Below are positions 25,974 to 34,665 of a DNA stretch of 64,000 nt, piece by piece. The position numbers were made by a program, and so were the translations under genes. The notes below the pieces were generated by a model. That model did not search any database. It was not told where the DNA came from and saw only the letters and a program-made list of their open reading frames with translations. Position 1 is the first letter of the stretch. Every line of letters begins with the position of its first letter. Source of the DNA: an uncultured Bacteroidales bacterium (GTDB lineage Bacteria > Bacteroidota > Bacteroidia > Bacteroidales > Paludibacteraceae); assembly GCA_900319005.1 (NCBI GenBank), contig ONMV01000003.1, positions 62,001 through 126,000 of the forward strand, in the 5' to 3' direction.

Positions 25974-27780
25974 TGAGTACAGTACTTCCTATTCGTTTAC
26001 GTAAATCTTTTCTTTTCACCTCGCCTGTGAGATATTGCTCTATCATCATTGTAGCTATCGGGCAAGCCCAGGTAGCACCGAATCCGGCATTCTCTACCAC
26101 TACCGCTACCGCTATCTTGGGATCCTCCACCGGGGCGAAACCGATAAAGATAGCATGATCGCGTCCATGGGGGTTTTGCACCGTTCCGGTTTTACCTGCC
26201 ATATGCAGACTATCCACTGCATAATGACGTCCCGTTCCATATACCATCACGCGGTTCATTCCCTCTTTCACCACCTCAAAATGCTGCTTCTTAATATCAA
26301 GATTATGCCGATGAATCCGCATGGAATCGTTCTTATTAAGGTGGGGAGAGATATAATATCCTTCGTTAGCTATAGTAGCTGCCTGATTAGCCAGTTGAAG
26401 CGGCGTAACGAGTATCTCTCCCTGCCCGATACTGAGCGAACGGATGGTGATTGCTTTCCATCCTGTTTTACCGTAGAATTTATCGTACAGCTTGGTACTC
26501 GGTATACTTCCGGCAGACTGCTCGCTCAGATCCGTATCGTCAAAACGATGACCAAGACCGAAACTCATAACCGCTTCCCGCCATTTCTCGTAGGGTTTAT
26601 GAATATCGCGTTCTTTCCCGTCTTTCTGCAACAGATCACGAAAAGCGCACCAGAAATAGGGGTTACAACTCTGCTCAATAGCTCGATCCAGCGCAACGGG
26701 AGAACCATGATGGTGGGTACACTTGATTGGCGTACTTCCCGGACCGGAACAGGGATAGAGGGTATTAGGCGTAATAGCACCCTGCTCAAGACATACCAGC
26801 GACTGAATGGTCTTAAAAGTAGAACCGGGAGGATACATCGCTTGGGTAGCACGGTTCATGAGCGGTTTGGTCGGATCTTGAAGCAACGCATTATAGTTCT
26901 TACTCCGCTCTTTTCCCACCAGTTTCATAGGATTCCATCCGGGGTTGGATGCCATAGCGAGGATCTCGCCCGTCTTCGGTTCTATCGCTACGGCACTGCC
27001 TATCTTACCTGCCAATAGTTCTTCCGCCAATAACTGCAAACGGATATCCAAGGTCACATACAGATCCGTTCCCGCTACCGCTGTCCGATCGAGCTCTCCG
27101 TTCTGATAACTGCCCTGAATACGACCTCTCACGTCTCGCATAAGCACTTCCACTCCTTTTTCTCCGCGTAACTGCTTCTCATAAGTGCGCTCCAGACCGT
27201 CACGACCCGAATAATCACCACGAGTATAATAGGAATCACGGTCTATATCATTCTGATTGACTTCACCGACACTGCCTAATACATGCTCAGCTGCATTGTA
27301 CGTGTAATCACGCAAGGTTCGTTTCTGGATTTTAATGCCGGGAAAGAGGAATAATTCTTCCTGCAAGGTCGCTATATCCTCTTTTTTCAACTGGCCCATA
27401 AACACCTGGGGTGTCCAACGCGAATATCCGCGGTTCTTACGGCGATCCTTGATCTCTGCTATACGCTCATCAAATTCCGAACGGTTGATTTTCAAACAGT
27501 TACAGAAAGCCGTAGTATCCCATTCCTTCCCCATCTCACGCATGGTCATGGTGATTTCATAGATTGGTTGGTTAAAAACGAGCAGTTCCCCGTTACGATC
27601 ATAAATCAATCCTCGCGAAGGGTAGATGGTCTGCCTAACCAAGGCGTTATTGTCCGCCTGATCCTTGGTCGATTGGTCTATAATCTGCAAAAAAAACAAA
27701 CGTATTATATACACCAAAACAACCACAACGGCAATGCCGCTGATGACATATCGGCGTCTATAATGGGGATCGTTTATCAT
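25951..27780 (-). CDS. mrdA: Penicillin-binding protein 2 (elongation transpeptidase)
   Basis: The 609-aa class B PBP has one N-terminal membrane helix (residues 8-32), a dimerisation domain and a transpeptidase domain with the SxxK box STFK (near residue 318), SCN (near 372) and KTGT (near 529). It cross-links peptidoglycan in the elongasome. The overlaps with mreD (4 bp) and rodA (23 bp) show an operon. The extra segment DDTDLSEQSAGSIPSTKLYDKFYGKTGW is normal for the subfamily. Confidence 0.94.
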   Translation of the reverse strand: MINDPHYRRRYVISGIAVVVVLVYIIRLFFLQIIDQSTKDQADNNALVRQTIYPSRGLIYDRNGELLVFNQPIYEITMTMREMGKEWDTTAFCNCLKINRSEFDERIAEIKDRRKNRGYSRWTPQVFMGQLKKEDIATLQEELFLFPGIKIQKRTLRDYTYNAAEHVLGSVGEVNQNDIDRDSYYTRGDYSGRDGLERTYEKQLRGEKGVEVLMRDVRGRIQGSYQNGELDRTAVAGTDLYVTLDIRLQLLAEELLAGKIGSAVAIEPKTGEILAMASNPGWNPMKLVGKERSKNYNALLQDPTKPLMNRATQAMYPPGSTFKTIQSLVCLEQGAITPNTLYPCSGPGSTPIKCTHHHGSPVALDRAIEQSCNPYFWCAFRDLLQKDGKERDIHKPYEKWREAVMSFGLGHRFDDTDLSEQSAGSIPSTKLYDKFYGKTGWKAITIRSLSIGQGEILVTPLQLANQAATIANEGYYISPHLNKNDSMRIHRHNLDIKKQHFEVVKEGMNRVMVYGTGRHYAVDSLHMAGKTGTVQNPHGRDHAIFIGFAPVEDPKIAVAVVVENAGFGATWACPIATMMIEQYLTGEVKRKDLRKRIGSTVLNESVKNW

Positions 27781-28271
27781 CTGTATTTGAGCATATTATA
27801 CCCTATTATTAGCGAAATAGTGATGATACTGCTCACAAGGGTCTCAAGCATCACAAATCCTATATGTGACCAACTCCATGACGCCAAAAGGAAAACTGCC
27901 ATATGATGCACCAACACCAGCACAACCACATACTTGGCGAAGGATTCCATGCCGACGGCGCGCAAACTGATTTGTTCGTTCAAACGGTCTTTGTCATTCA
28001 CAATCAGACCCAATAAATAAGGACGGATAAACATCAGCAGGATACATGCCGCCGTATGAACACCCATCGAATTACAGAAGACGTCCATCACCAAACCGAC
28101 GGCTGCACCGATAATCATATCTGCGTTATGGGACAAGGTGATCGGCATCATCAGCAGACAGATAACATAGATATAGGGATGACAAACACCCCACAACTGA
28201 AGTTGGTTGAAGAGCAGCACTTGCAAGAGCATTACAAGAACGTATCGTCCTATCTGTTTAGTCCAATCCAT
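27777..28271 (-). CDS. mreD: Rod shape-determining protein MreD
   Basis: The 164-aa protein has about five membrane helices and the MreD features LFNQLQLWGVCHPYIYVICLLMMP and VGLVMDVFCNSMGVHTAACILL. It links MreC to the rest of the elongasome. It overlaps mreC by 14 bp and mrdA by 4 bp. Confidence 0.92.
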   Translation of the reverse strand: MDWTKQIGRYVLVMLLQVLLFNQLQLWGVCHPYIYVICLLMMPITLSHNADMIIGAAVGLVMDVFCNSMGVHTAACILLMFIRPYLLGLIVNDKDRLNEQISLRAVGMESFAKYVVVLVLVHHMAVFLLASWSWSHIGFVMLETLVSSIITISLIIGYNMLKYR

Positions 28272-29049
28272 CGGTCAATTCCTCCAATTCCTTCTGGTGC
28301 GCATTTTGCACTACCTCCACATATTTCAATCGCTTGAAGTTCGTCTGTAAGCGAACACGAATCGTATAGTAGGAGTCTCCGTCCTTCACTACGCTGTTTT
28401 CCACGATTCCAACGGGAATTCCTTCCGGGAAAACAGGGCTCAGACCACTGGTCACTATCGTATCACCGGGGTTCACTACCATGTGCGTCGATATATCCTG
28501 AAGTTGTGCAAAACGGCAGTCTTTTCCATCCCAATGCAAGGTGCCTAAATAATCATTCTTCGCAAAGCGGCAGCTGAGGTTTGAATGCGTATTGATAATC
28601 GGCATGACTACACTATAGTTCTGCCCCACAGTACGCACTATTCCGACTACTCCCTCGCTGTTACGCACCCCCTGACCGCGACAAATACCATCTCTGCTAC
28701 CTCGATTGATGGTCATATAGTTATTTAATTCCGTGGTAGTCATCTGAACTACTTTTGCCGAAGCATAGTGCATCATAGCCGTGTTGGCAGCCGAATCCAG
28801 CGCACTGAGCTTATTCCGCAATGCCACATTCTCTTCTGCCAGCAACTCGTTCTGGCTGCGCAAACTGAAATAGCCGCAAATATCACTGACTACTTCATGC
28901 TGCCAAGCTACTACCTTGTTTGCCGTACTGAATACACTACTGCGAGGATACGCGTTATTAAAAGTAATAAGCATAAACGCAGCAACTTCCAAGGCAATAA
29001 ACACGAGGAAGTTGCTATAACGAAGCAGTATTTTCAGCAAATTCTGCAT
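28258..29049 (-). CDS. mreC: Rod shape-determining protein MreC
   Basis: The 263-aa protein has one N-terminal membrane helix (FLVFIALEVAAFMLITF), a coiled coil (residues 60-90) and the two beta-barrel domains of MreC (TINRGSRDGICRGQGVRNSEGVVGIV; PGDTIVTSGLSPVFPEGIPVGIV). It acts in the periplasm as a scaffold and activator of PBP2-RodA. It starts 14 bp after mreB. The tail is Glu/Lys-rich. Confidence 0.93.
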   Translation of the reverse strand: MQNLLKILLRYSNFLVFIALEVAAFMLITFNNAYPRSSVFSTANKVVAWQHEVVSDICGYFSLRSQNELLAEENVALRNKLSALDSAANTAMMHYASAKVVQMTTTELNNYMTINRGSRDGICRGQGVRNSEGVVGIVRTVGQNYSVVMPIINTHSNLSCRFAKNDYLGTLHWDGKDCRFAQLQDISTHMVVNPGDTIVTSGLSPVFPEGIPVGIVENSVVKDGDSYYTIRVRLQTNFKRLKYVEVVQNAHQKELEELTDGLD

Positions 29050-29063
29050 TTTCCACTATGCTT

Positions 29064-30083
29064 TTAGCGCAGCAGGAAGCCGAAGTTATTCACATTTTTG
29101 AGCGCAACACCTGTTCCCCGTGCAACTGAGTGCAGCGGATCGTCAGCTACGTGGAACGGAATAGTGATCTTATCCGTCAGACGGCGTGCCAGACCGTGCA
29201 GCAACGCACCACCACCGGTCAGGTAGATACCTCGTTTCACAATATCCGAGTACAACTCAGGAGGTGTGGACTCCAAAGCCTGAAGGATAGCGCCCTCTAT
29301 CTTCGAGATACTCTTCTCCAGACAGTGGGAGATTTCCTGATAACTTACCGGAACAGACATCGGCAGCGCCGTCACTTTGTTAGGACCTACCACGATGAAA
29401 TCTTCAGGCGCATCCTCCAACTCCGGTAGAGCAGAACCGACCTGAATCTTAATACGCTCAGCCGTCGGTTCGTCGATACGGAGGTTGTGCATACGGCCCA
29501 TGTATTCGATGATATCCTGGTTGAAGTCGTCACCTGCAATCTTAATGGACTTATTACTTACGATACCGCCAAGAGAAATGACCGCAATCTCAGTCGTACC
29601 ACCACCTATATCTACGATCATACATCCTTCAGGGCTCTCAACGTCAATACCGATACCGATAGCTGCAGCCATCGGCTCGTAAATCATATAGACGTCACGA
29701 CCTCCTGCATGCTCCGAACTGTCGCGAACGGCACGAATCTCCACCTCGGTCGAACCCGAAGGAATACATACAACCATACGGATTGATGGGGAGAATAAAC
29801 GAGCCTGCTTCGGAATCATCTTGATCATTCCGCGAATCATCATCTCGCAAGCATAGAAATCGGCGATCACACCATCCCGCAAAGGACGAACGGTACGAAT
29901 CATACTACCACCCTTACCAATCATCTGTTGTGCCTTGCGGCCGACGGCAACCATCTTGTTGTCCGCCATAGAAATAGCTACTACAGAAGGCTCATCCACC
30001 ACGATCTTGTCATCACACATAATGATCGTGTTAGCCGTTCCAAGGTCGATAGCAATCTCTTGAGTAAAAGAAAAAAGTCCCAT
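29064..30083 (-). CDS. mreB: Actin-like cell-shape protein MreB
   Basis: The 339-aa protein is a standard MreB: IDLGTANT (phosphate 1), VVDIGGGTTEIAVISLGG (phosphate 2), YLTGGGALLHGL (adenosine) and the VGRKAQQMIG segment are present. It forms membrane-bound filaments that guide elongation. It heads the mreBCD-mrdA-rodA operon, with its own promoter about 105 bp upstream of the ATG. Confidence 0.96.
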   Translation of the reverse strand: MGLFSFTQEIAIDLGTANTIIMCDDKIVVDEPSVVAISMADNKMVAVGRKAQQMIGKGGSMIRTVRPLRDGVIADFYACEMMIRGMIKMIPKQARLFSPSIRMVVCIPSGSTEVEIRAVRDSSEHAGGRDVYMIYEPMAAAIGIGIDVESPEGCMIVDIGGGTTEIAVISLGGIVSNKSIKIAGDDFNQDIIEYMGRMHNLRIDEPTAERIKIQVGSALPELEDAPEDFIVVGPNKVTALPMSVPVSYQEISHCLEKSISKIEGAILQALESTPPELYSDIVKRGIYLTGGGALLHGLARRLTDKITIPFHVADDPLHSVARGTGVALKNVNNFGFLLR

Positions 30084-30192
30084 GTTTATGATATATTATT
30101 TAAATTATTCTCGCCTTCATATTTATCTACTCACTCCATACAAATAGCAAGTTCTCAGCTCCACATTGTTCTGCATTTTACGAAAAATCGCG

Positions 30193-30224
30193 CAAAATTA
30201 CAAAAAAAAAATCATATATGCAAG
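30193..30224 (-). promoter_or_regulatory. Promoter of the mreB operon
   Basis: On the minus strand CTTG (30221-30224), exactly 20 bp including a run of ten T, TAATTTTG (30193-30200). The leader is about 100 nt. Confidence 0.75.
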
Positions 30225-30256
30225 CGCGTGCGAATTTTTTTGAAAGAAAAATGATT

Positions 30257-30278
30257 GCTACCCTTCGCAAAGGATAGC
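30257..30278 (-). terminator. Hairpin terminator upstream of mreB
   Basis: On the minus strand GCTATCCTT-TGCG-AAGGGTAGC makes a 9-bp stem (one G-T pair) followed by AATCATTTTTC. It would end a transcript entering from the possible gene remnant at 30368-30505 before the mreB promoter. Confidence 0.5.
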
Positions 30279-30523
30279 GAACCATTTTAACGTTTCACAA
30301 TAAAAAAATAGCTACTTCTCCCGATTTCATCGGATGTTTTTAAAGTAAAATATACGCTGATTTATACTCAGATACCTTGTTCTTTCGCCCATCGGAAAAG
30401 CTCCATCGGCAGGTGGCAATAACCGTCCGCCAGTATCTCTATGCCGTCGTTGGCGATCAGATACAACAATTCGAATCTGGCAAAAAAAGCAAAGCGGCTC
30501 TCCCGCTAACCCTTCCTAAAGAC

Positions 30524-30958
30524 GTGCATTTCCAGAGCAAACCTTTCTCATTGCTTACTACCAAAGAACTCTATGAGATCCTTAAAGCACGTTTTACCGT
30601 TTTTGTGGCCGAGCAGCATATTCACTACGTGGACGAGGATAACATCGACTACCTCGCTACCCATTTCTCGCTCCGCCAAAAAGGGCTTGTGATCGCATAT
30701 GCGCGCATGTTTCCTTATAAGGAGAAAGGCGTCTATACCATCGGGCGCATGTTAACCCTCGAACGCGGACAAGGCTTTGCCAAATACCTCATGGAGCAGA
30801 TAGTGAGCGAGGCCCGCGCGCGACAAGCGAACACACTCCGCCTGCTCGCACAAGTTCAAGCAGCGCCTTTCTATGAGCACCTCAGTTTTCATACCGTCGG
30901 AGACATCTTCAACGAGGCTGAAATACCACACGTTCTCATGGAAATGACACTCGATTAG
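30524..30958 (+). CDS. GNAT family N-acetyltransferase (ElaA-like)
   Basis: The core reads FSLLTTKELYEILKARFTVFVAEQ, then HFSLRQKGLVIAYARMFP, IGRMLTLERGQGFAKYLMEQ (the acetyl-CoA pyrophosphate loop R-G-G-F/A in degenerate form) and RLLAQVQAAPFYEHLSF, as in ElaA-type GNATs. The acceptor is unknown. The open frame goes back to a TTG at 30377 but has no ATG at all in front of the domain. I place the start at GTG 30524 because the ElaA domain begins about five residues later; this gives 144 aa. The longer version would add 49 residues with no family match. Confidence 0.7.
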   Translation: MHFQSKPFSLLTTKELYEILKARFTVFVAEQHIHYVDEDNIDYLATHFSLRQKGLVIAYARMFPYKEKGVYTIGRMLTLERGQGFAKYLMEQIVSEARARQANTLRLLAQVQAAPFYEHLSFHTVGDIFNEAEIPHVLMEMTLD

Positions 30959-30976
30959 ATTATTTTATACTTAAAA

Positions 30977-31008
30977 TTTGCATATATGCAAAATTTTTTG
31001 TACCTTTG
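30977..31008 (+). promoter_or_regulatory. Strong plus-strand promoter with palindromic -33 region
   Basis: TTTG (30977-30980), 20 bp, TACCTTTG (31001-31008) is a perfect Bacteroidota promoter. The -33 box starts a 16-bp palindrome, TTTGCATATATGCAAA (30977-30992), which could be an operator. The transcript would start near 31014 and run antisense to tRNA-Asn towards the PfkB gene. Confidence 0.65.
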
Positions 31009-31030
31009 CGCTCGAATTTGAAAGGGGGTA

Positions 31031-31063
31031 GAAAAACAAAAAACATCTACCCGAAGATAGATG
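31031..31063 (-). terminator. Terminator of tRNA-Asn
   Basis: On the minus strand CATCTATC-TTCG-GGTAGATG (31044-31063) forms an 8-bp stem with a UUCG loop, followed by TTTTTTGTTTTT (31032-31043). It lies seven bases after the tRNA 3' end. The CTACCC half can instead pair with GGGTAG at 31025-31030. Confidence 0.85.
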
Positions 31064-31069
31064 CTTTTG

Positions 31070-31143
31070 CGCTCCCTCTAGGACTTGAACCTAGGACCCC
31101 CTGATTAACAGTCAGATGCTCTAACCGACTGAGCTAAGGAAGC
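31070..31143 (-). tRNA. tRNA-Asn (GTT anticodon)
   Basis: The 74-nt gene folds as a normal cloverleaf: acceptor GCTTCCT with AGGGAGC, D arm AGCTCAGTCGGTTAGAGCA, anticodon arm CTGACTGTTAATCAG with anticodon GTT, and T arm CCTAGGTTCAAGTCCTAG. The discriminator is G, usual for Asn. CCA is not encoded. It has its own promoter (31165-31196) and terminator. Confidence 0.96.
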
Positions 31144-31164
31144 TTGCTTTTTCGAAAGCGGGTG

Positions 31165-31196
31165 CAAAAGTACTGCTTTTTTCTGACATGTGCAAA
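31165..31196 (-). promoter_or_regulatory. Promoter of tRNA-Asn
   Basis: On the minus strand TTTG (31193-31196), 20 bp, TACTTTTG (31165-31172), a perfect match to the Bacteroidota consensus. The tRNA starts 21 bases after the -7 box. Confidence 0.85.
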
Positions 31197-31273
31197 TTTT
31201 TTGGCAAAAAAATGTCATTTAGGGTTCACTTTTTTGAAAAACGAGCCATTTTAAGGGCTAAAATCATATAAAA

Positions 31274-32278
31274 ATGAAAAAAATATTAGGTTTAGGTAAC
31301 GCATTAACCGACATCCTCTTGCAGGTCAGTGAGGACGATCTGCGCGAACTCGGCTTTCCGAAAGGGAGTATGAATCTGATCTCAAGAGAACAGGCTGAGC
31401 AAATCCAATATCGTTTTCTTTCTGTACGAAAACGTATGGTTGCAGGCGGTTCTGCCTCGAACACGATCAACTGTATCGCTTCGTTGGGCGGCAAAGCGGC
31501 TTTCATCGGCAAGATCGGAAATGATGAAGTTGGGGATTTCTACCGCGAGGACATGATTAAGAACGGTGTCAAACCCATTCTTTTGCTCTCGCAGACATCT
31601 ATGTCCGGTTTCTCTATCGTCTTGGTTACACCCGATGGTGAGCGCACTTTCGCTACCTATCTGGGAGCTGCAGCAGAGCTTTGCGCAGATGATATACAGA
31701 AAGATGCCTTTACCGGCTACGACATCTTCCATATAGAGGGTTACCTTGTTCAGAACCATGAATTGCTCGAGAAAGCTATCCGACTTGCGAAAGAATCGGG
31801 ATGTATGGTCTCGCTGGATCTGGCATCGTATAACGTCATCAATGAGAATCATGCCTTCCTCAAAGATCTGGTGAAACAATATGTAGATATCGTTTTTGCC
31901 AACGAGGATGAGTCGTTCGCTTATACCCATCTCAATCCCGAGGAATCCGTACAAATGATCGCAGAGCAATGCGACATCGCCGTAGTGAAAGTCGGTAAAA
32001 ACGGTTCGTATGTACAGCAGGGAAGCAAGCGTCATCATATAGGCGCTATCACTACTTCTTGCACCGACTCCACCGGAGCTGGAGATTATTTCGCAGGAGG
32101 ATTCCTTCATGCCCTCGCAGACGGCTTTGATATCCGTCGATGCGCCGAGATAGGTACTATCGCTGCCGGACGTGTTGTAGAGGTCGTGGGTACCAAACTA
32201 CCGGAAGAACAATGGGAAGAGATTCGCCGTATATGCGCGCTCTACCGCGGGTTCATGCAAAAATATGATAAGGAGTAG
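31274..32278 (+). CDS. PfkB family carbohydrate/nucleoside kinase
   Basis: The 334-aa kinase is of the ribokinase/adenosine kinase superfamily: GLGNALTDILLQV at the start, GGSASNTINCIASLGGKAAFIGKIGNDEVG (signature 1, residues 57-86) and DSTGAGDYFAGGFLHAL (signature 2 with the catalytic Asp and anion hole, near residue 268). The N-terminal 'LGNALTDIL' and 'MAGGSASNT'-like pattern is closest to adenosine kinase-like members in Bacteroidota; the substrate cannot be fixed by eye. It starts a plus-strand run; the acyltransferase gene follows after 11 bp. Confidence 0.88.
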   Translation: MKKILGLGNALTDILLQVSEDDLRELGFPKGSMNLISREQAEQIQYRFLSVRKRMVAGGSASNTINCIASLGGKAAFIGKIGNDEVGDFYREDMIKNGVKPILLLSQTSMSGFSIVLVTPDGERTFATYLGAAAELCADDIQKDAFTGYDIFHIEGYLVQNHELLEKAIRLAKESGCMVSLDLASYNVINENHAFLKDLVKQYVDIVFANEDESFAYTHLNPEESVQMIAEQCDIAVVKVGKNGSYVQQGSKRHHIGAITTSCTDSTGAGDYFAGGFLHALADGFDIRRCAEIGTIAAGRVVEVVGTKLPEEQWEEIRRICALYRGFMQKYDKE

Positions 32279-32289
32279 TTGAATGTGTA

Positions 32290-33030
32290 ATGTTGAAAGT
32301 TATGAAATATATTTTAAGACCTTTTTACTGGATTTACCAATATTTGATTGCTTGGCCAATATTAGTTTTACTGACGGCTTTCACGGCACTCTTTACCATC
32401 TGCACAGTGCGTTGGCGCAATGCCGAGTGGGTGCATAAAGAGCAACAGTTCTGGTCTCGCTCTTTCTTCTGGCTTATGTTTCTGCCGGTTTCGGTGGACG
32501 GAGAAGAACATATCCAACCTGGTCAGAGTTACGTCTTCGTTTCCAACCATCAGTCGATGTTCGATGTGTGGCTCGTGTATGGTTGGTTGCCGGTTATCTT
32601 CAAATGGCTGATGAAAGCAGAGTTACGCAAAGTGCCGTTCATCGGTTCAGGCTGTAAAGCAGCAGGACACATCTTCGTCGAACGTCGCAATGCAAAAGCA
32701 GCTCTGGCAAGCCTCAAAGAAGTGGAGAAACAGCTGACTAACGGTGTTTGCACTGTCATCTTCCCTGAAGGAACACGATCGCTGAATGGGGAGGTGGGTA
32801 AGTTCAAACGTGGTGCTTTCCAGATAGCTTGGGACCTTGGGTTGCCTGTTATACCGCTCTCTTTGGACGGGTGTTATGAAGTGTTGCCGAAAGGTAAACC
32901 GTTCGTTCATCGTCATCCCGTGCACATGCACATAGGAGAACCCATCGACCTCAAGCAGTTTGCAGATTCTAACGAAGCCATCGAAGCAGTTAGAAATGCC
33001 GTCATCGCAGGACGAAGGGAAAATCGTTAA
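32290..33030 (+). CDS. plsC: 1-acyl-sn-glycerol-3-phosphate acyltransferase
   Basis: The 246-aa membrane enzyme acylates lysophosphatidic acid in phospholipid synthesis. It has two N-terminal hydrophobic helices, the NHQSMFD box (residues 81-87; the usual H(X4)D), the FPEGTRS box (residues 158-164) and the downstream VIPLSLDGC. Other acyl acceptors are possible in this family. The stop codon lies inside an octamer repeat that fills the gap to the HIT gene. Confidence 0.9.
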   Translation: MLKVMKYILRPFYWIYQYLIAWPILVLLTAFTALFTICTVRWRNAEWVHKEQQFWSRSFFWLMFLPVSVDGEEHIQPGQSYVFVSNHQSMFDVWLVYGWLPVIFKWLMKAELRKVPFIGSGCKAAGHIFVERRNAKAALASLKEVEKQLTNGVCTVIFPEGTRSLNGEVGKFKRGAFQIAWDLGLPVIPLSLDGCYEVLPKGKPFVHRHPVHMHIGEPIDLKQFADSNEAIEAVRNAVIAGRRENR

Positions 33031-33064
33031 ACCGTTAATTTGTTAAATCGTTAAACTGATAATA
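33025..33064. repeat. 8-bp tandem repeat (CGTTAAAC) over the plsC stop
   Basis: CGTTAAAC CGTTAATT TGTTAAAT CGTTAAAC TGATAATA covers the stop codon of plsC and ends two bases before the start of the HIT gene. Confidence 0.85.
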
Positions 33065-33066
33065 CT

Positions 33067-33504
33067 ATGTATTCCGATCCTAAAGATTGTCTCTATTGTA
33101 CCAATAATGAGACGCTTCATAATCTCATGATTGAGATTGCCCACCTGCGTGTATCGCGCGCATTCCTTTTTAAAGAGCAGACTTATCACGGTCGTTGTTT
33201 GGTAGCGTATGACAAGCATGTCAATGACCTCAACGAACTGGACGATGAGCAACGTAATCTCTTCATGGCTGATGTAGCGGATGTAACACGAGCTATGCAG
33301 AAACTGTTCCAACCGGAGAAAATCAACTACGGTGCTTATTCCGATAAATTGAGCCACCTGCATTTCCATCTGGCTCCTAAATACATTGATGGACCGGATT
33401 ATGGAGGTACATTCCAGATGAATCCCGGTAAGGTTTATCTCTCCGATACAGAGTACGCAGAGATGGTAGAAGCCCTCAGAGCAGAATTAAAAATTAAAAA
33501 TTAA
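33067..33504 (+). CDS. HIT family hydrolase
   Basis: This 145-aa protein has the histidine triad LSHLHFHLAPKY (residues 98-109) and an N-terminal CLYC pair that may bind zinc. HIT proteins hydrolyse nucleotide phosphoramidates or dinucleotides. The tail RAELKIKN is encoded by an AAATTAA heptamer array that continues over the stop into the holB start. Confidence 0.88.
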   Translation: MYSDPKDCLYCTNNETLHNLMIEIAHLRVSRAFLFKEQTYHGRCLVAYDKHVNDLNELDDEQRNLFMADVADVTRAMQKLFQPEKINYGAYSDKLSHLHFHLAPKYIDGPDYGGTFQMNPGKVYLSDTEYAEMVEALRAELKIKN

Positions 33505-33510
33505 GAATTG
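33484..33510. repeat. 7-bp tandem repeat (AAATTAA) across the HIT/holB junction
   Basis: GAATTAA AAATTAA AAATTAA GAATTG: the stop of the HIT gene and the TTG start of holB are both formed by this array. The same heptamer builds the gldH start at 35780-35807. Confidence 0.85.
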
Positions 33511-34665
33511 CTTTTTCGCGAGATTATAGGACAGGAGGCGACGAAATCGCAACTTCGTCGGGCTGTGCGTGAGGGACGGATTCCTCATGCGCAGTTGTTC
33601 GCCGGTATATCCGGTATCGGCAAACTGCAATTAGCTTTGGCGTACGCACAATACCTCAACTGTCCGCATCGTACTGAAGAAGATAGTTGCGGTGTTTGTC
33701 CTACGTGTCTTCAGTTTGAGAAACTGCAACACCCGGACTTGCATTTCGTTTTTCCCATCGTGGGGTCTGATGAGACCTGTGACAATTTTCTGGAGCCTTG
33801 GAGAGAAATCATTCTTTCCCAGCACTATTTTGATTTGGAAGATTGGCATAAAGCCTTAGGCGTAGAGAGCAAACAAAGCATGATCTATGAGAAAGAGAGC
33901 GGAGAGATCCTCCGCAAACTCTCGCTCAAACCGTACGGTAACGGCTATAAGGTCATGATTATCTGGCAGCCGGAGAAAATGAATACCACAACCGCCAATA
34001 AACTGCTCAAACTGCTGGAAGAACCGCCCGCTCAAACGGTCTTTCTTTTAGTCTCTGAACACCCCGAGCTGTTATTGGCTACTATCCAATCCCGTGTACA
34101 GACGATTCGTGTACCGCGGTTGGAGACAGAGACTATCGCCGAGACTTTGGTTCAAAAAGGAATGGACTCCGTGAAAGCGAACGATATAGCTCGGATAGCT
34201 AACGGCAGTTATTTAGCAGCCCTCAAAAAGTCCGATGAATCCGAAGAGAATCAGCAGGAACTGCATGATTTCATAGCGCTCTTTCGAGACGCTTATACCG
34301 TTGGAGTTCTGAAAGACCCTGCTAAAAAATACGAATCGCTCAAACGACTCAAACAATGGAGTCTCGACATGGCGGACAGCAAAGTGGGACGAGAGAAACA
34401 AAAACATTTCCTTCAGTATGCACAGCAACAAGTACGCGAAAATTACATCCGTAATGTGGGAAAGCCGGAACTCAATTACCAGATGGAGGACGAACGGAAT
34501 TTCTCCGTTAAATTCGCTCCATTCATTCACGATGGTAATGTAGAAGCTATTATGAACCAACTGGATTTGGCGGAACGACAAATAGAACAAAACGGCAATG
34601 CAAAAATCATTTTCTTTGACCTTTGCCTGCAAATGATAGTGTTAATTAAAAAACCAAAGATATGA
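33508..34665 (+). CDS. holB: DNA polymerase III delta' subunit
   Basis: The 385-aa clamp-loader subunit has the P-loop-like GISGIGKLQLA (residues 34-44, with Leu after Lys, so it may not hydrolyse ATP, as known for delta'), the zinc Cys set C--C..C--C (NCPHRTEEDSCGVCPTC), KMNTTTANKLLKLLEEPP and QSRVQTIRV in the place of the SRC motif. It helps load the sliding clamp. The start is TTG at 33508 inside a heptamer array, giving the natural MLFREIIGQEATKSQL N-terminus; no ATG fits. It overlaps the PSP1 gene by 4 bp. Confidence 0.9.
   Translation: MLFREIIGQEATKSQLRRAVREGRIPHAQLFAGISGIGKLQLALAYAQYLNCPHRTEEDSCGVCPTCLQFEKLQHPDLHFVFPIVGSDETCDNFLEPWREIILSQHYFDLEDWHKALGVESKQSMIYEKESGEILRKLSLKPYGNGYKVMIIWQPEKMNTTTANKLLKLLEEPPAQTVFLLVSEHPELLLATIQSRVQTIRVPRLETETIAETLVQKGMDSVKANDIARIANGSYLAALKKSDESEENQQELHDFIALFRDAYTVGVLKDPAKKYESLKRLKQWSLDMADSKVGREKQKHFLQYAQQQVRENYIRNVGKPELNYQMEDERNFSVKFAPFIHDGNVEAIMNQLDLAERQIEQNGNAKIIFFDLCLQMIVLIKKPKI

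Larger units (their letters stand above)
30084..30523. other. mreB-GNAT intergenic region with a possible gene remnant
   Basis: This stretch holds the mreB promoter, a hairpin at 30257-30278, a second small hairpin (CCGAT-TTC-ATCGG then T5, 30321-30341) and, on the minus strand at 30368-30505, a 45-codon frame without a start that reads like the C-terminus of a real protein (ILADGYCHLPMELFRWAKEQ then Gly-Ile-stop). The plus-strand frame of the GNAT gene also extends across it but without an ATG. Confidence 0.4.
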
